Shown: positions 32,097 to 39,704 of the stretch, one piece after another | Numbering within the stretch: the stretch's first letter is position 1 | How the letters are laid out: each line of letters begins with the position of its first letter | Assembly (NCBI GenBank): GCA_902767725.1 | Contig: CACXIM010000036.1 | Location: forward strand, 1-52,670 | Length of the DNA stretch: 52,670 bases | Source: an uncultured Bacteroidia bacterium | Lineage (GTDB): Bacteria; Bacteroidota; Bacteroidia; Bacteroidales; F082 | Reading direction: 5' to 3' | The notes under the pieces: model-generated | What the model was told of the DNA's origin: nothing | Seen by the model: only the letters and a program-made list of their open reading frames with translations | The model's database searches: none | Position numbers and translations under genes: made by a program

Positions 32097-34153
32097 TCTC
32101 GTGCCCAATCTTGTTCTCTTGTAAGCAGATGGTCCTTTAAGTCTGATGCAGCAAAACAGAACGCCGAGTCAGGAAGTTGCTCCTTTATTTTCATAAACAA
32201 GTCTTTTCGTTGTTGCAATGTGTTTGAAAGAAGCGTGCTTTCCAAAAGAGCTTTCATCATGTCGTATGTGACACCATAGATATTGCAGAATCGCTTGTAG
32301 GTAATGTTTGCAAAATCACCACTTTCAGACTGATAGCGCGTGATTTCAAATGGCAAAGCTTCGATCCGCCTATCATATAACAAAGCATCTTCATTGCTTT
32401 GATATTCATCAAATTGCAATCCATTGTTCTTGCTTCGGTTGGCCTCGAATGAAATGGCAGCAATGTTTCCTATGCTATTCAACCAAATCTTGTCAAATTC
32501 TCGATATTTCTCTCGTTTACCAACAATCCGGTCTTGTGCAACTATATGATCGTAATCCCAAGGACGATTGTATTCTGCCCACATATCCTGTCTGGCCGGG
32601 TCATAATTTGAGAAATGGGTGTTTAAATACTGGCGTTGCGCATACAGCAGCATTTCTTTAGCTTCCATAGCCCCATACCAGAAAACCCTGTTGAAAAACT
32701 CATGCGCTGGAGCAGGCATACTTTGCCCCAACTGCCATTTTTCCGATGCCTCGATTTTTATGAAATGCTTGACATCTTCAAGGGTATAAATATGTAATAA
32801 CTTGCCATCGTGCATCAAGCGACTCAATGCCGTTTGAATGTTCGCAACATTTATTCCATTCTTGCATCTTGTGAACACTTCTTGGACACAGCCTTTTTTG
32901 TCGTTTGAAAACCAGTGCAGACAAAAAGCAAGCGCTTTGATTTCATCAGACTTCAAATCAATTCCAGTTTGTAAATCCTTGTATGCAAAGTACATAAGCA
33001 ACAAGTAAATGTCAGGAGAATTACGTGCAATCAAAGTGCGCAACAAACTTGGCGTTTTCATATCTGACTTGTCATTAACGCCCAACCATTCATCCACTTT
33101 TGTTAGTACTTGTTCGAGGTTTTTGTTATACAATTCTTCTATTGACTTGCTTCCCCATTCATCTTTAGCGACATTTCTAATTTCTTTGATGCTCAATTCC
33201 GGTTTAAGACCCTTGTCTTCATCCTTGGTTAGTGCCAAGCGAAAAGCCAACATGGCCATTTTTGACGGATTCATATAGTGTTGGGCAAGACAGTCATTTG
33301 TTTCTTTTATGGAGGGCCAATACGCCTTGATTGCCGAATAGTTTAAATCATCTCTTGATATTGCTGTTCCGCCCGTATTAAGTCTTGTAAATAACACTTC
33401 GAGAGTCGTCTGTTCATTTGTTTCGGTCATTGTTTCTTTTTCTATCACGGCCTTCGATAGATGGTTGCAATTAACTTGATACTCTTTGATCCTTTGAAAT
33501 GCAGGATAAATCGCTCCAATGTAGTCCTTCTCTTGATCAGAAATCTTAAGGTCTTTGCAAGCGAAATCAGACTTTCTGAAATTATCCAGGGATTCTTCAA
33601 GAAATGTTTCGCAATTCTCTGTTCCAGCTTTCAAAAGACAATAAAGAGGTATAGGCGCTCCGGCCTCAATAGGCCATGTTCTTTTCAGTGAAAACTCATT
33701 ATTGTAGATGTTCCCCATAAGACCGAATCTGTCCAACGCTTCCCGCTTTTCAGATGCATTCAGTCTTGTACATTCATCATCATTTTTGAACCCCCATGGA
33801 TGTGGAATCGTTGTAGTTTTAATCCAAAAACTTCGAGTCGAGTTTTTCACTTGTGGAGGATTTAGGTCAAGCCAAAGTATCGCCCTGGCGTTTTCAACAG
33901 TGTTAAAGCCAAGACTGATGGCATTAAACCGTTGCTGTCCGTCCATCAGGTAATACTTTCCTTTGTTTTGATCATCGGTAATGTCCGAAAGCAAAAAAGA
34001 CCCAATGGGAAATCCCCGAAGAATAGAATCCCATAGCAATTCAACTTGGCTGGGCTTCCAAACCAAGCCTCTCTGTAGGGCTGGAATTGTGACTAAAGAA
34101 TTGCCTTTTGCCCAATCAGCTATTTCTGACAATGTATATTTTAGGTTTTCCAT
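32072..34153 (-). CDS. DUF262 (GmrS-type) protein with C-terminal HNH-like nuclease motif
   Basis: 693 residues from MENLKYTLSEIADWAK. The N-terminal DUF262/ParB-like domain has IPALQRGLVWK (23-33) and MDGQQRFNAIS (70-80), the DGQQR nucleotide site. A long helical middle follows. Near the C-terminus YDHIVAQ (His536) and NSIGNIAAISFEANRSKNN (559-577) form an HNH/DUF1524-type nuclease motif. In type IV GmrSD restriction, the DUF262 part uses NTP and the DUF1524 part cuts modified (glucosylated) DNA. Here both are fused. Module M6: H3, S1, this gene, then the 105-aa gene. Confidence 0.75.
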   Translation of the reverse strand: MENLKYTLSEIADWAKGNSLVTIPALQRGLVWKPSQVELLWDSILRGFPIGSFLLSDITDDQNKGKYYLMDGQQRFNAISLGFNTVENARAILWLDLNPPQVKNSTRSFWIKTTTIPHPWGFKNDDECTRLNASEKREALDRFGLMGNIYNNEFSLKRTWPIEAGAPIPLYCLLKAGTENCETFLEESLDNFRKSDFACKDLKISDQEKDYIGAIYPAFQRIKEYQVNCNHLSKAVIEKETMTETNEQTTLEVLFTRLNTGGTAISRDDLNYSAIKAYWPSIKETNDCLAQHYMNPSKMAMLAFRLALTKDEDKGLKPELSIKEIRNVAKDEWGSKSIEELYNKNLEQVLTKVDEWLGVNDKSDMKTPSLLRTLIARNSPDIYLLLMYFAYKDLQTGIDLKSDEIKALAFCLHWFSNDKKGCVQEVFTRCKNGINVANIQTALSRLMHDGKLLHIYTLEDVKHFIKIEASEKWQLGQSMPAPAHEFFNRVFWYGAMEAKEMLLYAQRQYLNTHFSNYDPARQDMWAEYNRPWDYDHIVAQDRIVGKREKYREFDKIWLNSIGNIAAISFEANRSKNNGLQFDEYQSNEDALLYDRRIEALPFEITRYQSESGDFANITYKRFCNIYGVTYDMMKALLESTLLSNTLQQRKDLFMKIKEQLPDSAFCFAASDLKDHLLTREQDWAREWIGVGLK

Positions 34154-34201
34154 ATCTATATGGTGTTGATATTGCAAAATACTTCTTTGTTTATGAATAA
34201 A

Positions 34202-34423
34202 TCAATCCAACGCCACAAAATCAAAATCCGACGGATAGCAGTTGGCTTTCTTGTAGTCGAACTGATAGATGCGCATGTAGGTTTCCTTGATCTCCTTGGC
34301 ACCATTGCTGAAGGGATTGGAAACATGCATGGGGACGGTCACGATGATGACCATTTCGGGCGTAAGCACCGTGCCGTTTACTCTTTTGACCCGCTTGGGC
34401 CATACTTTGAATACTTTGCTCAT
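34202..34423 (-). CDS. S1: 73-residue island protein, copy 1
   Basis: 73 residues from MSKVFKVWPKRVKRVNGTVL, 13 nt after hairpin H3. Basic N-terminus, a short strand-rich core (TPEMVIIVTVPMH), SNPFSNGAKEIK, MRIYQFDYKKANC and a C-terminal ALD. Family unknown to me. Two paralogues without gaps are at 39430-39651 (S2) and 44301-44522 (S3). The 5' half of S1 is almost identical in DNA to S2. It lies 49 nt upstream of the DUF262-HNH gene and may be its regulator or small subunit. Confidence 0.7.
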   Translation of the reverse strand: MSKVFKVWPKRVKRVNGTVLTPEMVIIVTVPMHVSNPFSNGAKEIKETYMRIYQFDYKKANCYPSDFDFVALD

Positions 34424-34435
34424 GTTTGTTAGTTT

Positions 34436-34474
34436 CAAAGAAAACAAAAGCCTGTGCTGGATTGAAGCACAGGC
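34436..34474 (-). promoter_or_regulatory. H3: hairpin terminator-promoter element
   Basis: Minus strand: GCCTGTGC (34474-34467), loop TTCAATCCA, GCACAGGC (34457-34450), then TTTTGTTTTCTTTGAAAC. An extra AAAACAAAAG before the left arm makes the stem longer. It is 30 nt after the stop at 34505 and 13 nt before S1. Confidence 0.65.
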
Positions 34475-34504
34475 TTTTGTTTTTAAATAACTTGCCCTGA
34501 GAAA

Positions 34505-35227
34505 CTATATCGGATTCAGTTTGTAAATACCCGAAAACAAATATTCAATTATTGGTGATGTTGTACTTTCCCCTTTCCAATAATTACTGGCGATTTGTAT
34601 CATTTGGTCAAAAGAACATTGAACAGGAATGTCATTCAGCCACTTCATATCATGATGTTCTATATCTCTTGTTTCTATCAATTCTGCCTTGCAAATAATT
34701 CTATTGTGCAAAGGATCAACAGTTTGTTGGAAATCTTTTACATGATGAAGTTCGTCGAATAAAAAAATGCTTTTAAATCGATCTAGTTTACTTGGGTAAA
34801 AATTCGTTCTTACAATAAACCATAGATATTCCCAAATAGAAGACAAATCTTTATGTTCCAAGACCTTACCCGTTTTTTCATACAAGTCACAATAAGGAAA
34901 AATCAACTTTTTCATTGTCGTCAATGAAACATATTTTTTTGTTTCTTTAATATTGATAATACTTGTTGGTACACTTGTTTCGCCACTTGCTTCAATTCTC
35001 TTAACTTCATCCAAATAAAGAGAAAGGTTTAGAAATCCGTAACACACCGTGTCTAATTGCAAACCACTTTCCTGCCAAAACGACAACAAAATGTTGAAAA
35101 TAGGCATTAAGTCAATAACCTTTTTCATTCTCGGTGGCATTTCGGCAATATCCGTATCAATCATAGTGCTTATTGGCTCATGATTTGGATCTACAAGGCG
35201 ATAGTACGTTTTGTCCTGTAAACTCAT
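34505..35227 (-). CDS. Island gene of unknown function (240 aa)
   Basis: 240 residues from MSLQDKTYYRLVDPNHEPIS. Mixed alpha/beta. A central DLYEKTGKVLEHKDLSSIWE stretch is followed by YPSKLDRFKSIFLFDELHHV, which loosely recalls ADP-ribosyltransferase-like DUF2441 proteins, and then DIPVQCSFDQMIQIASNYWK. I cannot assign catalytic residues, so the resemblance is a hint only. Last gene of module M5, 61 nt after the PD-(D/E)XK gene. Confidence 0.5.
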   Translation of the reverse strand: MSLQDKTYYRLVDPNHEPISTMIDTDIAEMPPRMKKVIDLMPIFNILLSFWQESGLQLDTVCYGFLNLSLYLDEVKRIEASGETSVPTSIINIKETKKYVSLTTMKKLIFPYCDLYEKTGKVLEHKDLSSIWEYLWFIVRTNFYPSKLDRFKSIFLFDELHHVKDFQQTVDPLHNRIICKAELIETRDIEHHDMKWLNDIPVQCSFDQMIQIASNYWKGESTTSPIIEYLFSGIYKLNPI

Positions 35228-35288
35228 TTTAGTCTTTGGGAAAGAATTGTTTTTTACGAGCTATATTGAATAGAGATGTTTGATATAA

Positions 35289-36650
35289 CTATTTCATCGG
35301 AAGTTGATATTCATCTATCTGGTGCAAAATCTCTTTTACTCTCCGCTCAAGATAGATTTCAAAACCGCCATTTTCAATGGCTCTTTTTAATTCATCGGGT
35401 TTTTGATTGTACTCATTGTCATATTCCCAACCATAAGGATGTTCATTGGGATAACTTCTATTACTAAATAGTTGGCCCTTGTTCAGGTATCTAGAATCAA
35501 CTGCATTTTCTCCAAAAATTCCAATATAAGTGAAGAAAGAACTATTCGCAATTAGACCATACTTTTCAAACAAGATCGACAAAGCCCAATCCTCTCTATA
35601 GAATCTTATAAAAATATAAGAATCATTTTTGTTATCTGGATTTACAAACCCCACCTCTCCCATTAATTCAAGTTTTTGAGCCACAACTGCAACCACTTCT
35701 TTTATTTTGGGTATATAGGAATTCCAACTATTCCAGTCTATTCGATTGTTTAAAGACGTTTTAATCTCATTCATTTGATTTAGGAGCCGTTGGATTTCAT
35801 CCGTCTTATTATTCAATATTTCCAGCTGTTGTTCATCAGTTTTATTAGCTAACTGAAGTTTTTCGATTAAATATTCTCGCAATTCCATATTCATCTTTTT
35901 GTTTATTGTTCGTAAATCAAAGTAGCCATTTAAATAATCAAGATATTGCATGGCTGCGGTATAGAGATATGTCTCCTTTTGTCTGCAATTGGGAATCACA
36001 TCCTCTTCAAGCCAAGCAATGATGTCTTCTCTGAAGGTAATGATTTTAAACCTGTCTTCAAATTCAGCTTTCAAAGAATTCTTATTTGGACACTTTGCCG
36101 CATCACAGCAAGTTTCACATTCCCCTATTGGAACTTTCCAACTACAATCAGTTGGATCGTATTTCTGAGGAGGTAAAAACACAACGTAGATTTGTTCTGG
36201 ATCAAAGTCCTCGTTACGCATTTTTATGATGTAACGAGCAAGTTGATTCTTTTGAAGAATAGCATCATAAATCTTGTTCTCAAAAATGATAGCATATTTG
36301 CCTTTTTCTCGCACCAACAAATCAATCCGCCAATCTTCTGAGGATATTTGTGGTTCAGACACATCAATATCCCAGTCGCTTAATTTATTTCTTATAAAGC
36401 TTTTGAGCAGAGTGTATTCGCCATTTTCGTTGTATTGAAGCAAGGACGCAAGAATACGACTATTGGCGTTTTCGTTTACATGTAATTCATCAATCACGTT
36501 TATGTGATACGGAAGCTTCTGCTTCAAATGTTTATAACGCCTCGTGAATTCTTCCAATAACTGAAAGAAGCCATCAGCTTCAGCACGATTACTTGCTTCA
36601 AATTGAGTCAAGAGGTCTTGACATTCATTATATGTTTCGATGTAGTCCAT
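35289..36650 (-). CDS. PD-(D/E)XK superfamily nuclease (PDDEXK_4-like)
   Basis: 453 residues. N-terminal HVNENANSRILASLLQY (57-73) is the conserved Glu/Ser entry motif of this family. The nuclease core is DWRIDLLVREKGKYAIIFEN (106-125) followed by K126: Asp110 and the ENK triad (124-126), then Q136-x3-Y140. A CDAAKCPN Cys-rich bit lies near 180, a coiled coil at about 265-305 and a unique C-terminal half. Likely a DNA endonuclease; in defence islands such proteins stand alone or with a control protein. The acidic gene upstream ends exactly where it starts. Confidence 0.75.
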   Translation of the reverse strand: MDYIETYNECQDLLTQFEASNRAEADGFFQLLEEFTRRYKHLKQKLPYHINVIDELHVNENANSRILASLLQYNENGEYTLLKSFIRNKLSDWDIDVSEPQISSEDWRIDLLVREKGKYAIIFENKIYDAILQKNQLARYIIKMRNEDFDPEQIYVVFLPPQKYDPTDCSWKVPIGECETCCDAAKCPNKNSLKAEFEDRFKIITFREDIIAWLEEDVIPNCRQKETYLYTAAMQYLDYLNGYFDLRTINKKMNMELREYLIEKLQLANKTDEQQLEILNNKTDEIQRLLNQMNEIKTSLNNRIDWNSWNSYIPKIKEVVAVVAQKLELMGEVGFVNPDNKNDSYIFIRFYREDWALSILFEKYGLIANSSFFTYIGIFGENAVDSRYLNKGQLFSNRSYPNEHPYGWEYDNEYNQKPDELKRAIENGGFEIYLERRVKEILHQIDEYQLPMK

Positions 36651-36896
36651 TTAAAACTCGTTTTCCCAATCTCCATTGTCAAAGAAATTGTCCATCTCAT
36701 CAAACGATTCCATGATGTCTTCTATGATTTCTCTTTCTGATTGGAAATAATCATCATCAACATACATTTCAATGTCATCTTCCAGTTGGTCTGCAATTCT
36801 GTCAAACAAGGCGCATTTGTCTGCACCATATTTCATTTCTTTGTCGCTCATCCGACGATACTTGGCGACAATTTCTAATAATTCTTCTTTAGTCAT
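36651..36896 (-). CDS. Acidic 81-residue protein paired with the PD-(D/E)XK nuclease
   Basis: 81 residues, strongly acidic (DQLEDDIEMYVDDDYFQSE, then many Glu/Asp to the end DNGDWENEF). Helical. No family recognised. Its TAA is followed directly by the nuclease ATG (0 nt gap), and a very good promoter precedes the pair. An acidic co-encoded partner suggests a DNA-mimic inhibitor or antitoxin; this is inference from charge and layout. Confidence 0.6.
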   Translation of the reverse strand: MTKEELLEIVAKYRRMSDKEMKYGADKCALFDRIADQLEDDIEMYVDDDYFQSEREIIEDIMESFDEMDNFFDNGDWENEF

Positions 36897-36919
36897 ACTA
36901 CAAGTATTTAATTGACTGG

Positions 36920-36951
36920 CAAAACTACATATTTTGTTTCAATTCACCAAA
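36920..36951 (-). promoter_or_regulatory. Strong internal promoter for the acidic protein-nuclease pair
   Basis: Minus strand: TTTG at 36951-36948, 20-bp spacer, TAGTTTTG at 36927-36920; start codon 24 nt further at 36896. The same -33/-7 pair and spacing precede the DUF262 pair at 44261-44292. Confidence 0.65.
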
Positions 36952-36955
36952 ACAA

Positions 36956-37393
36956 TCAATCCCACCATCCCCGCATCCGGCGTTCCAGATATAGAAACAA
37001 CACATGCCAGGCTTTTTCTTTGCGCAGCGAATGGCAGGAATAAAACCGCTTTTCATAGCGTTTGTAGTTCTTCGTGTTGACGTATGGCGCGTCTTCGTCG
37101 TCGTCAAAGAAAGCATCCTTACCTTGGGCAATGCTGATGAGTCGCATGGCAACCTCCATTTGCTTTGCAATTTTTTTGGCATCAGCACAATGCGTATGCT
37201 TGCTTAAGAAGAAGTCTCTCATGCTTTCAAGTTTATAGTAAATCATATCCAACAAACAGCCATAGTCGTAATCGACCAATTTGGCCACTTCTTCATCTGT
37301 GTATTGGGGTCTTTCAGAGCAGTCTGCCACACGGCGTTTTTGTCCTTTTACCTTGGCTGCTTCTTGCAGCTTCATTTTGTGTCTGTATTTCAT
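36956..37393 (-). CDS. Island gene of unknown function (145 aa)
   Basis: 145 residues, basic N-terminus (MKYRHKMKLQEAAKVKGQKR) and a helical body with DYDYGCLLDMIYYKLESMRD and KKIAKQMEVAMRLISIAQG, ending in YLERRMRGWWD. It recalls small phage-type helical proteins, but I cannot name a family. Its start overlaps the upstream gene by 4 bp. Confidence 0.5.
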   Translation of the reverse strand: MKYRHKMKLQEAAKVKGQKRRVADCSERPQYTDEEVAKLVDYDYGCLLDMIYYKLESMRDFFLSKHTHCADAKKIAKQMEVAMRLISIAQGKDAFFDDDEDAPYVNTKNYKRYEKRFYSCHSLRKEKAWHVLFLYLERRMRGWWD

Positions 37394-38094
37394 AGTTTAG
37401 AAGATTGGGGGGTGTTTTCTGTTGGTTGTTTGAGGGAGGACATGTAGTCGCCAAGCAGAAATGCCTCTTGGCGGTATTTATATGTTGTCATCTGAAGCAC
37501 ATCGGGAATGCTATATGCTTTGAAGCTGATTAAGTTCCAAAAAGTATAGCATGGCTGGACTTCGGGTGCCATTGAAAAAGATGCATTGTCGTATTCTCGC
37601 CAGCCATCAGAATAAGGTGTGTAACCTTCATCGTTACAATCATACAAAACGCAATCATACATGTAGATATGGTCGATAATGTCCAACATTCGATTCCATC
37701 TGGATCCATAAAAAGCATCATCGTCCAAAGGTTCCAGTTGTGGGTTTTTATCATCGTGCCAGTATTCTATTAAGCTGCAAAATAAGTATCGCTTGTCAAT
37801 GGCCTGCAACATGGCGTACATTCTGGCATGCTCAGCCTCTAAATCGTGCTCGTAGGTTTCGAGCAAGGAATTGACTTTAGACAGTCTAACAAGATCATCA
37901 TCATTAAAATGCAACTCAAACAATCGATTAAGTATCTCTGCTCTTTTATTAAGTTTTTTCCAGATTTCTTGATTGTTGCTGATGCAATAATACTCTTGCC
38001 CTTTTTGAAAACTACAGGCAAGCTTTTCAATTTCCGACTCACACTTTGTGAGCATCATACGGAGTTGGTCGGCGTTTGTAATTGAACTAATCAT
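37390..38094 (-). CDS. Island gene of unknown function (234 aa)
   Basis: 234 residues from MISSITNADQLRMMLTKC, 18 nt after hairpin H4. Long helices in the first 110 residues (KKLNKRAEILNRLFELHF, SLLETYEHDLEAEHARMYAM), then an aromatic second half (WREYDNASFSMAPEVQPCYT). No family recognised. First gene of module M5; couples to the next by ATGA overlap. Confidence 0.5.
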   Translation of the reverse strand: MISSITNADQLRMMLTKCESEIEKLACSFQKGQEYYCISNNQEIWKKLNKRAEILNRLFELHFNDDDLVRLSKVNSLLETYEHDLEAEHARMYAMLQAIDKRYLFCSLIEYWHDDKNPQLEPLDDDAFYGSRWNRMLDIIDHIYMYDCVLYDCNDEGYTPYSDGWREYDNASFSMAPEVQPCYTFWNLISFKAYSIPDVLQMTTYKYRQEAFLLGDYMSSLKQPTENTPQSSKL

Positions 38095-38111
38095 TTATTA
38101 TTGGGTTTTAC

Positions 38112-38154
38112 GCTGCGAAGAAAGCAAAAGCCTGTGCCGAATTGAAGCACAGGC
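38112..38154 (-). promoter_or_regulatory. H4: hairpin terminator-promoter element
   Basis: Minus strand: GCCTGTGC (38154-38147), TTCAATTCG loop, GCACAGGC (38137-38130), then TTTTGCTTTCTTCGCAGC. Two changes in the tail (G>C context and TTCG in the -7 box) may weaken it. It is 29 nt after the FtsK-like stop and 18 nt before the next start. Confidence 0.6.
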
Positions 38155-38183
38155 TAAAAATTGTTTATGAAGGTGATGAAATA

Positions 38184-39389
38184 CTAAATAAGATTGCCCT
38201 GACCGTTCAAATACTCAACAACGGCTTTGACTTCGTCTTCTTCAATGTTTGTTGCTTGAATTCGGATGGATTCTGCTCCATTACTGAACAGCATGTCGCC
38301 ATCAAAAAACTGAGTTTCACCTTCATCACTGTCAAGAATTACAAGGGATTCTTCTTCGTCTAATAAACCTACTGCAATTCTTCCAGGAAAATTGGCTTTG
38401 ATGCGACCGGTTACGAAATGGAAAGAAGGGCTTTCGGTGGCAATGATTAAATGGATGCCTACTTTATGCGCGCTTTCTGCTATTCGTATCAAAGGCATCT
38501 CGTATTTACCTCCAGCATTTCTTTTAAGGTCGGCAAATTCAGATATAATTACGACCCAATATGGTAATTGTTTGCAAATCTCAGAGTCTGGGATCTGACC
38601 TGACCTGTTTTTTTGGTTGTATTCTGAAAAATGGCGACAACTTGCAGTTTTGAGAAGATCGTAACGTGCTTCCATCTCTTCACAGACTGCTTTGAGAGCT
38701 TCGATTCCTTTGCTCGGTTCTGTTATAACAGCGCTTTCATTATTTGTTAATGTTGCCAAATACCGTTGGCCAATCCAGTCAAAAAGTTGGAAATGGCTTT
38801 GATTATAAGGGGCAATCAGAACAAATTTTAATTCCGATGGAAGCCTACTGTAGAGCAGTGATGTGATGATTGAATGAAGGCAGGGCGTTAATCTAAAGCC
38901 GATGCTTTCGCCAATCAGAACATGATGTATCTTTGCGAGATCAAAAACGAAATAACCGTCATAAGATTTGCCAATCACACATGGCAGTTCATAACTTGAG
39001 TTCAAATAGTCTTCAGATTCGAGTGCTTCTCTCATAAGAACCTGTTCTGGGCTTTCTTTGGGAAACTCGATGTCAATGGCACTACCCCAAAAGTTGGTTG
39101 TTATTCGAGCACTATTTGAAACAAAACCCAAAGGAGGATCAGATTCCAATTCTTTGATTGCCGACATTTTTGTCGTTGATGGAATTGTTACTCTAAAAAG
39201 GCATTTGGAAGGACCTTCCTTTACTACAATATCATTGACAAGGATACCATACTCTTTGAGCAGCATGGTAATATCTGCTTTCCTTTGAATGATTTCGGCT
39301 TCAGAGAGCCCTTTCCCTTTGTTTCCCGGAGGAGCCTGTAGTAATTCAAGCGGAAACAACTTTTTGATTTTACTGTTTTCGTTTTCCAT
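38184..39389 (-). CDS. FtsK/SpoIIIE-derived protein with destroyed ATPase motifs
   Basis: 401 residues with no membrane domain and no gamma domain. Residues about 35-110 match the FtsK alpha domain (ITMLLKEYGILVNDIVVKEG, KEGPSKCLFRVTIP). Residues 115-400 follow the FtsK motor (LESEDYLNSSYELPCVIGKS, SAHKVGIHLIIATESPS, IKANFPGRIAV, DGDMLF) to its end. But the Walker A segment (157-174) reads LIGESIGFRLTPC: the P-loop Lys aligns with Leu. Walker B reads VVIISEFADL, with Ser283 for the first Asp. So it probably cannot hydrolyse ATP. It lies 40 nt after S2. A structural or DNA-binding role in defence is inferred. Confidence 0.7.
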   Translation of the reverse strand: MENENSKIKKLFPLELLQAPPGNKGKGLSEAEIIQRKADITMLLKEYGILVNDIVVKEGPSKCLFRVTIPSTTKMSAIKELESDPPLGFVSNSARITTNFWGSAIDIEFPKESPEQVLMREALESEDYLNSSYELPCVIGKSYDGYFVFDLAKIHHVLIGESIGFRLTPCLHSIITSLLYSRLPSELKFVLIAPYNQSHFQLFDWIGQRYLATLTNNESAVITEPSKGIEALKAVCEEMEARYDLLKTASCRHFSEYNQKNRSGQIPDSEICKQLPYWVVIISEFADLKRNAGGKYEMPLIRIAESAHKVGIHLIIATESPSFHFVTGRIKANFPGRIAVGLLDEEESLVILDSDEGETQFFDGDMLFSNGAESIRIQATNIEEDEVKAVVEYLNGQGNLI

Positions 39390-39429
39390 TTTGTTGACCT
39401 TTTGATGATCTAATGTCTTTTCAACTATG

Positions 39430-39651
39430 CTAATCTAATGCCTTATAGTTGAAGTCAGACGGATAGCAGTTGGCTTTCTGGTAGTCGAACTGGTAAATGC
39501 GCATGTAAGTTTCCTTGATTTCTTTGGCTCCATTGCTGAAGGGATTGGAGACATGCATTGGGATGGTCACGATGATGACCATTTCGGGCGTAAGCACCGT
39601 GCCGTTTACTCTTTTGACCCGCTTGGGCCATACTTTGAATACTTTGCTCAT
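39430..39651 (-). CDS. S2: 73-residue island protein, copy 2
   Basis: 73 residues, near-identical to S1: it differs mainly at TIPMH for TVPMH, FDYQKAN for FDYKKAN, and the last six residues (FNYKALD). The DNA from the leader (AAACTAACAAACATG) through codon 30 is almost identical to S1, pointing to a recent copy or gene conversion. Its upstream hairpin is reduced to half (H5), so it probably depends on read-through from the DUF262 pair. It precedes the FtsK-like gene by 40 nt. Confidence 0.7.
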   Translation of the reverse strand: MSKVFKVWPKRVKRVNGTVLTPEMVIIVTIPMHVSNPFSNGAKEIKETYMRIYQFDYQKANCYPSDFNYKALD

Positions 39652-39664
39652 GTTTGTTAGTTTA

Positions 39665-39672
39665 GCACAGGC
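39665..39672 (-). repeat. H5: half of a hairpin element
   Basis: Only the left arm GCCTGTGC (39672-39665) remains, followed at once by the S-gene leader TAAACTAACAAACATG. The right arm, T tract and -7 box are gone. It lies 32 nt after the DUF262 stop, where a full element would be. Confidence 0.55.
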
Positions 39673-39704
39673 TTAAGGAAAAAAGAGTTTTTGTGTTACA
39701 GATT

